Part shown: positions 60,600 to 64,000 of the stretch, one piece after another
Numbering within the stretch: position 1 is the stretch's first letter
How the letters are laid out: each line of letters opens with the position of its first letter
Assembly (NCBI GenBank): GCA_017880865.1
Contig: JADGRL010000002.1
Location: 62,001 to 126,000 of the forward strand
DNA length: 64,000 bases
From: Gallionella sp.
GTDB taxonomy: Bacteria > Pseudomonadota > Gammaproteobacteria > Burkholderiales > Gallionellaceae
Reading direction: 5' to 3'
Program-made: the position numbers and the translations under genes
Notes under the pieces: generated by a model
Databases searched by the model: none
What the model was told of the DNA's origin: nothing
Seen by the model: the letters and a program-made list of their open reading frames with translations, nothing else

Positions 60600-61901
60600 T
60601 TAGGCGTCGCCGTGATGGGTTTCGATCTGAATCCCGATTTCCTTCAGGAGTGGTGTGGGTAATATACCCCCTGCGCAGACGATGACCGCATCATTGGGCA
60701 ATTCGATAGCGGTGCCTTTTTGATCGAGCAGAACGGTGGCCGATTTGATTTCCTTGATGGTCGATTCGAGCAACACGGATAGACGCCCGGAATTACTCGC
60801 CTCCTCGGTAAGCTCCCGATTCTTCGGTTTTACGCGGCTGAAAGCATTGCTGCGATAGCTGAGCGTGACAGTCGTGCCGGGCTCGTTTGAAATAGACACC
60901 GCAGCTTCCAGGGCCGCATCGCCGCCGCCGACCACCAATACGTGTTTGCCGCGATATTGTTCCGGATCAACGAGGCGATACACCACCTTTTCCTGTTCTT
61001 CGCCGGGTACATCCAGCTTGCGCGGCGTGCCACGACGGCCAATCGAAAGAAGTATGCTGCGTGTGGGGTAGCTGGCGCGATTGGTGACGACCGTGAAAGT
61101 GTCGCCCTGGCGCTCGATTTTTTCCATGCGTTCGCCGAAGTTGATCTTGATGCCCGCCTTGGCGACCACATCTTCCCAGACCTTCATCAGCGACTCTTTG
61201 CTGATTTCTTTAATATTCACTTTGCCGATGATGGGCAGATTCATCGGCGCGGTCATGACGATTTTTCCGCGCGGGTAATGCAATGTGGTGCCGCCGAAAG
61301 TATCTTCCTGTTCGAGCGTCACACAGCGCAGACCGTGATGTTTTGCGGCAAGTGTGGCGGCAATGCCGGCGGGGCCAGCACCGATGACAACCACATCATG
61401 CGGCGTTTGGGCGCGGCCCCGCTTCAGGATCGATTCCATCGCCTGGCGTCCCTGTTCCACCGCTTTTCTGATCAAGCCCATGCCGCCGAGTTCTCCCGCA
61501 ATGAAAATACCGGGAACATTGGTTTCGAAATTGGGTTTGAGCTGAGGGATGTCTACCCCCCGGGTTTCCGTGCCGAACACCAGTTTGATTGCGCCAACCG
61601 GGCAGGCGGTAGCGCAAGCGCCGTGGCCTATGCAATGCGCCGGGCTGATCAGCACGCCCTTTCCGTCGATAATCCCTATCGCTTGTTCAGGGCAGGCTTC
61701 ATAGCAGGCACCCGAGCCGAGGCAAATGTTAGGGTCGAACACCGGATGCAGCGTCGAGGGCTCGGTCAGACCGGACTCTATCGCTTCATGCCAGGTTTCC
61801 TCGGCAATTTTTTGACGACGACTGCGTTTGAAAAGAAATATAACCAAAGGCACTGCCAAGGGCAGCACATAAAGCAGGTAGATGAATAACTGATCGTTCA
61901 T
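60600..61901 (-). CDS. Membrane-anchored ferredoxin/flavin oxidoreductase
   Basis: 433 residues. An N-terminal membrane helix (about 5-24, FIYLLYVLPLAVPLVIFLF) is followed by two [4Fe-4S] ferredoxin motifs (CLGSGACYEACP and CIGHGACATACP, about 60-100). Then comes a thioredoxin-reductase-like flavoprotein with FAD loop VVVIGAGPAGIAA (about 170) and NAD(P) loop VLVVGGGDAALEA (about 305). No redox-active disulfide CxxC is present in the flavoprotein part. It probably moves electrons between NAD(P)H and iron-sulfur carriers at the membrane. It is divergent from the multihaem cytochrome genes, so it may feed or drain that chain. Confidence 0.88.
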   Translation of the reverse strand: MNDQLFIYLLYVLPLAVPLVIFLFKRSRRQKIAEETWHEAIESGLTEPSTLHPVFDPNICLGSGACYEACPEQAIGIIDGKGVLISPAHCIGHGACATACPVGAIKLVFGTETRGVDIPQLKPNFETNVPGIFIAGELGGMGLIRKAVEQGRQAMESILKRGRAQTPHDVVVIGAGPAGIAATLAAKHHGLRCVTLEQEDTFGGTTLHYPRGKIVMTAPMNLPIIGKVNIKEISKESLMKVWEDVVAKAGIKINFGERMEKIERQGDTFTVVTNRASYPTRSILLSIGRRGTPRKLDVPGEEQEKVVYRLVDPEQYRGKHVLVVGGGDAALEAAVSISNEPGTTVTLSYRSNAFSRVKPKNRELTEEASNSGRLSVLLESTIKEIKSATVLLDQKGTAIELPNDAVIVCAGGILPTPLLKEIGIQIETHHGDA

Positions 61902-62208
61902 TTTTGTATGAGCCTGTTGATGCGAAAGTTGATTTCGCTAAGAAGTTATATTTATCGGATTGCTTGGGCAAGGCCGACAGAATACCAATAAATAAGGGAT
62001 TTATTGATGTACCGAAATGTTTATTATCCAACCGCCAAATTGGACTTTCAAAAAGTGAACTTGTTCCAAGACGTGCAGTCTATCGGCGCAGTTTTTGCAA
62101 TTCAAGACACGCGGGAGGAGTTTTGAGTCTTGATTATGACGCATGCTAATATATGCAGATATACATAAGCATTTTTTAAACATTGTCTGGTTATTGCGTG
62201 ATAGGTGA
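61902..62208. promoter_or_regulatory. Divergent intergenic region
   Basis: This 307-bp stretch separates the oxidoreductase (minus) from the cytochrome genes (plus) and must carry both promoters. It is AT-rich. I found no convincing consensus promoter or regulator site and no coding sequence. Confidence 0.4.
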
Positions 62209-63108
62209 ATGGATATGGCAGGTGAGAATGTTGCAGGGACGGGTCGCTTCGGTGTAACTCAGGGAATAGCGTGGTTTGCCGGTAGCGTTCTGACCGTTGC
62301 GGCATGCTGGGTATATTACAAGGCATCAATCCACGAATTGCCTTATAAACCTGGGGTGGGAGTCGGCTATTACATGGGTCTGGTCGGCGGCGTAATGATG
62401 CTGCTGATGCTGCTATACCCGGTGCGCAAGCATATGCAATTTGCCCGCAACTGGGGACCGTTACGCTACTGGTTTATGCTGCACATGATGTTCGGGATCG
62501 GCGGACCGATACTTGTCTTGTTCCATTCGACCTTTCATGTGAGGTCGCTGAACGCAGGCGTCGCGTTGACTTCCATGTTGCTGGTGGCCATCAGCGGTGT
62601 CATTGGGCGCTTCATTTACAAGCGCATCCATCACGGGCTCTATGGGCGAAAATCCGATTTGGAAGAATTGCAGAAAGCCGTTGATGCCAACCAGAATAAG
62701 GTGAGCAAGGTGAACACGGTCTTGATGGAAGCAACCGGAATGGGCGAGAAATTGAAGCAGTTTCGCGTCATGGCGATTGCTCAAAATGGGACGTTCACTG
62801 TTCGCGCCTGGAATTTCATGACTCTGGGTTGGCAGCGCCGCAATCTGGCGAAGCACTGTCACCAGGAGCTGCGACGGGCCGTCGACCATCTGGCCAATGC
62901 CGAAGGTTGGGATAAGCAACAGCAGGAGCAGCATTTTCAGACGGCGTCATTGGACGTAGATGAGTATCTCGATGCTGTACAGCAGGCGGCTCAATTTTCA
63001 TCCTATGAGCGGCTGTTTCGTTTGTGGCATATTCTGCATTCCCCCTTCGTCTGGTTGTTGGGGATTAGTGGAATAGTCCATGTCATCGCTACCAAGTTCA
63101 TGTACTGA
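62209..63108 (+). CDS. Membrane protein, probable haem-b electron-transfer partner
   Basis: 299 residues with about four or five helices: ITQ-region helix (about 17-37), GYYMGLVGGVMMLLMLLYPV, FMLHMMFGIGGPILVLFHSTFHVRS, ALTSMLLVAISGVIGRFIY and a C-terminal helix WLLGISGIVHVIATKFMY. Histidines placed within helices (LHMMFG, LFHSTFH, RIHHGL, GIVHV) suit haem b ligation. A soluble helical segment lies between helices 4 and 5. It is 10 bp ahead of a multihaem cytochrome gene, so it could pass electrons between the quinone pool and that cytochrome. Family not pinned down. Confidence 0.72.
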   Translation: MDMAGENVAGTGRFGVTQGIAWFAGSVLTVAACWVYYKASIHELPYKPGVGVGYYMGLVGGVMMLLMLLYPVRKHMQFARNWGPLRYWFMLHMMFGIGGPILVLFHSTFHVRSLNAGVALTSMLLVAISGVIGRFIYKRIHHGLYGRKSDLEELQKAVDANQNKVSKVNTVLMEATGMGEKLKQFRVMAIAQNGTFTVRAWNFMTLGWQRRNLAKHCHQELRRAVDHLANAEGWDKQQQEQHFQTASLDVDEYLDAVQQAAQFSSYERLFRLWHILHSPFVWLLGISGIVHVIATKFMY

Positions 63109-63118
63109 TGGCTGCCAG

Positions 63119-64000
63119 ATGTTATTGCGCTTAATTTTCCTGACTTTATCCCTGACTTTTTCCGGTGTCACGCTGGGGGCCGGGGAGACCGCGCTGATGC
63201 CCGGCGAAGTGATCGAAGGGCACGCCAAGCTCGAAGCCGAGTGTAAGGAATGTCACGTTCGTTTCGATAAAGAAGCGCAGACCGGGCTGTGCTCGGATTG
63301 CCACAAGGATGTGAAGGCTGATATCGCGAATCGCAAAGGATTTCACGGCAAGCTGGACGAAAAAGAATGCCGTGTCTGCCATACCGAACACAAAGGACGG
63401 AATGCGAAAATCGTGGTTTTTGATACGAGTAACTTCGATCACGCGAAGACCGATTTCCCTTTGCTGGGGGCCCATCAGAAACAGGAAAAAGTAAAGTGCA
63501 AGGATTGCCACGAGGTCAAGAAAAAATACCGCGAAGCACCTTCAGTCTGCAATAGCTGTCATCACAAGGATGATAAACACAAGGGCGGTCTGGGCACCGA
63601 CTGCAAGAGCTGTCATAACGAACGCGACTGGAAAGAAACAAAATTCGATCACAGTCTGGAAAAAACGCGTTTTGCTCTCGGTGGCAAGCATGTGGACGTG
63701 AAATGCGGCAAATGTCATATCGACAGCCGCTACAAAGGAATAGCGCATGAATGCGTGGCTTGCCATCTCAAGTCTGATAAGCATAAGGGACTATACGGCA
63801 AGAAATGCGAGACCTGCCATACAGATAAAGACTGGAAAAAAATCGACTTTAACCATAATCTTGAAACAAAATTCAAGCTGCTGGGTAAACACGTATTGGC
63901 AAAATGCGTGAGTTGCCATAAAACACCGCTTTTCACCAAGGTAAAGACTCCCAACACATGTGTCGCGTGTCACCGCAAGGATGATGTGCACAAGGGTGGG
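63119..64000 (+). CDS. Multihaem cytochrome c, truncated by the window end
   Basis: At least 294 residues from the ATG at 63119, with a signal peptide (MLLRLIFLTLSLTFSGVTLG) and no stop before the window ends. Eleven CxxCH motifs are visible: CKECH, CSDCH, CRVCH, CKDCH, CNSCH, CKSCH, CGKCH, CVACH, CETCH, CVSCH and CVACH. They recur in units of about 60 residues with 'F(D/N)H' and 'GKH' between, as in large periplasmic cytochromes c. It is probably the periplasmic wire of an electron-transfer pathway, for example from extracellular iron oxidation; that role is inference. The haem count is a minimum. Confidence 0.92.
   Translation, partial: MLLRLIFLTLSLTFSGVTLGAGETALMPGEVIEGHAKLEAECKECHVRFDKEAQTGLCSDCHKDVKADIANRKGFHGKLDEKECRVCHTEHKGRNAKIVVFDTSNFDHAKTDFPLLGAHQKQEKVKCKDCHEVKKKYREAPSVCNSCHHKDDKHKGGLGTDCKSCHNERDWKETKFDHSLEKTRFALGGKHVDVKCGKCHIDSRYKGIAHECVACHLKSDKHKGLYGKKCETCHTDKDWKKIDFNHNLETKFKLLGKHVLAKCVSCHKTPLFTKVKTPNTCVACHRKDDVHKGG

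Noticed and set aside
1-64000. CRISPR arrays, prophage or rRNA operon
   Set aside because: No regularly spaced repeats, phage structural genes or rRNA sequence were seen; encapsulin is HK97-like but has its own operon and cargo.

Overview
The window looks like chromosomal DNA of a chemolithotrophic betaproteobacterium. The gene repertoire is dominated by sulfur assimilation and c-type cytochromes, and it ends in a multihaem cytochrome cluster of the sort seen in the Gallionellaceae/Nitrosomonadales. That taxonomic placement is inferred from gene content only. The housekeeping genes dnaE, metG and dcd are intact, so this is ordinary chromosome with one accessory hot spot (about 37.97-41.52 kb).

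Layout. 0-5.4 kb: a YeeE/YedE pair with a FadL-type porin, a TetR regulator with an HPP membrane protein, a glutathione transferase behind a 52-bp tandem duplication, and a 2OG-Fe dioxygenase. 5.6-11.1 kb: a complete family 2A encapsulin operon on the minus strand (rhodanese, CysK, serine acetyltransferase, XRE regulator, SrpI-type shell, cysteine desulfurase cargo). 11.3-17.1 kb: an ssu sulfonate operon on the same strand (rhodanese, SsuE, SsuA, SsuD, SsuC, SsuB, amidohydrolase-like protein). These two operons start with paralogous rhodaneses and share a 70-bp upstream region, which suggests one sulfur-starvation regulon. 17.3-27.5 kb: cytochrome c', cytochrome b561, PepSY protein, c4-type cytochrome, peroxiredoxin, and a DUF1501/DUF1553 pair with a rhodanese lacking its cysteine. 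28.1-33.4 kb: a second sulfonate-type ABC import operon with its own porin. It sits behind a recognisable sigma-54 promoter and is followed by a SfnR-like activator (33.4-34.5 kb). 34.6-37.7 kb: a porin, sulfate-binding protein and degenerate EAL protein operon.

37.97-41.52 kb is the hot spot. It has an inverted-repeat element built from the decamer TTATGCAAAG, a group II intron that splits a tRNA-Gly(CCC) gene in the anticodon stem, and a 139-bp MITE-like element directly after the tRNA CCA end. The intron carries a second, intact tRNA-Gly(CCC) gene just before its maturase gene. This nested arrangement is the most unusual thing in the window.

41.5-64 kb: an MFS transporter, dnaE, and a six-gene Hyf/Ehr-like membrane complex whose large subunit lacks the nickel-binding cysteines. 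Then come a Rossmann-PAS-GGDEF protein, metG with a REP-like sequence in its linker, dcd and a basic amino acid decarboxylase. The window closes with a divergent redox cluster: a ferredoxin/flavin oxidoreductase against a cytochrome-b-like membrane protein and a cytochrome with at least 11 haem motifs that runs off the end.
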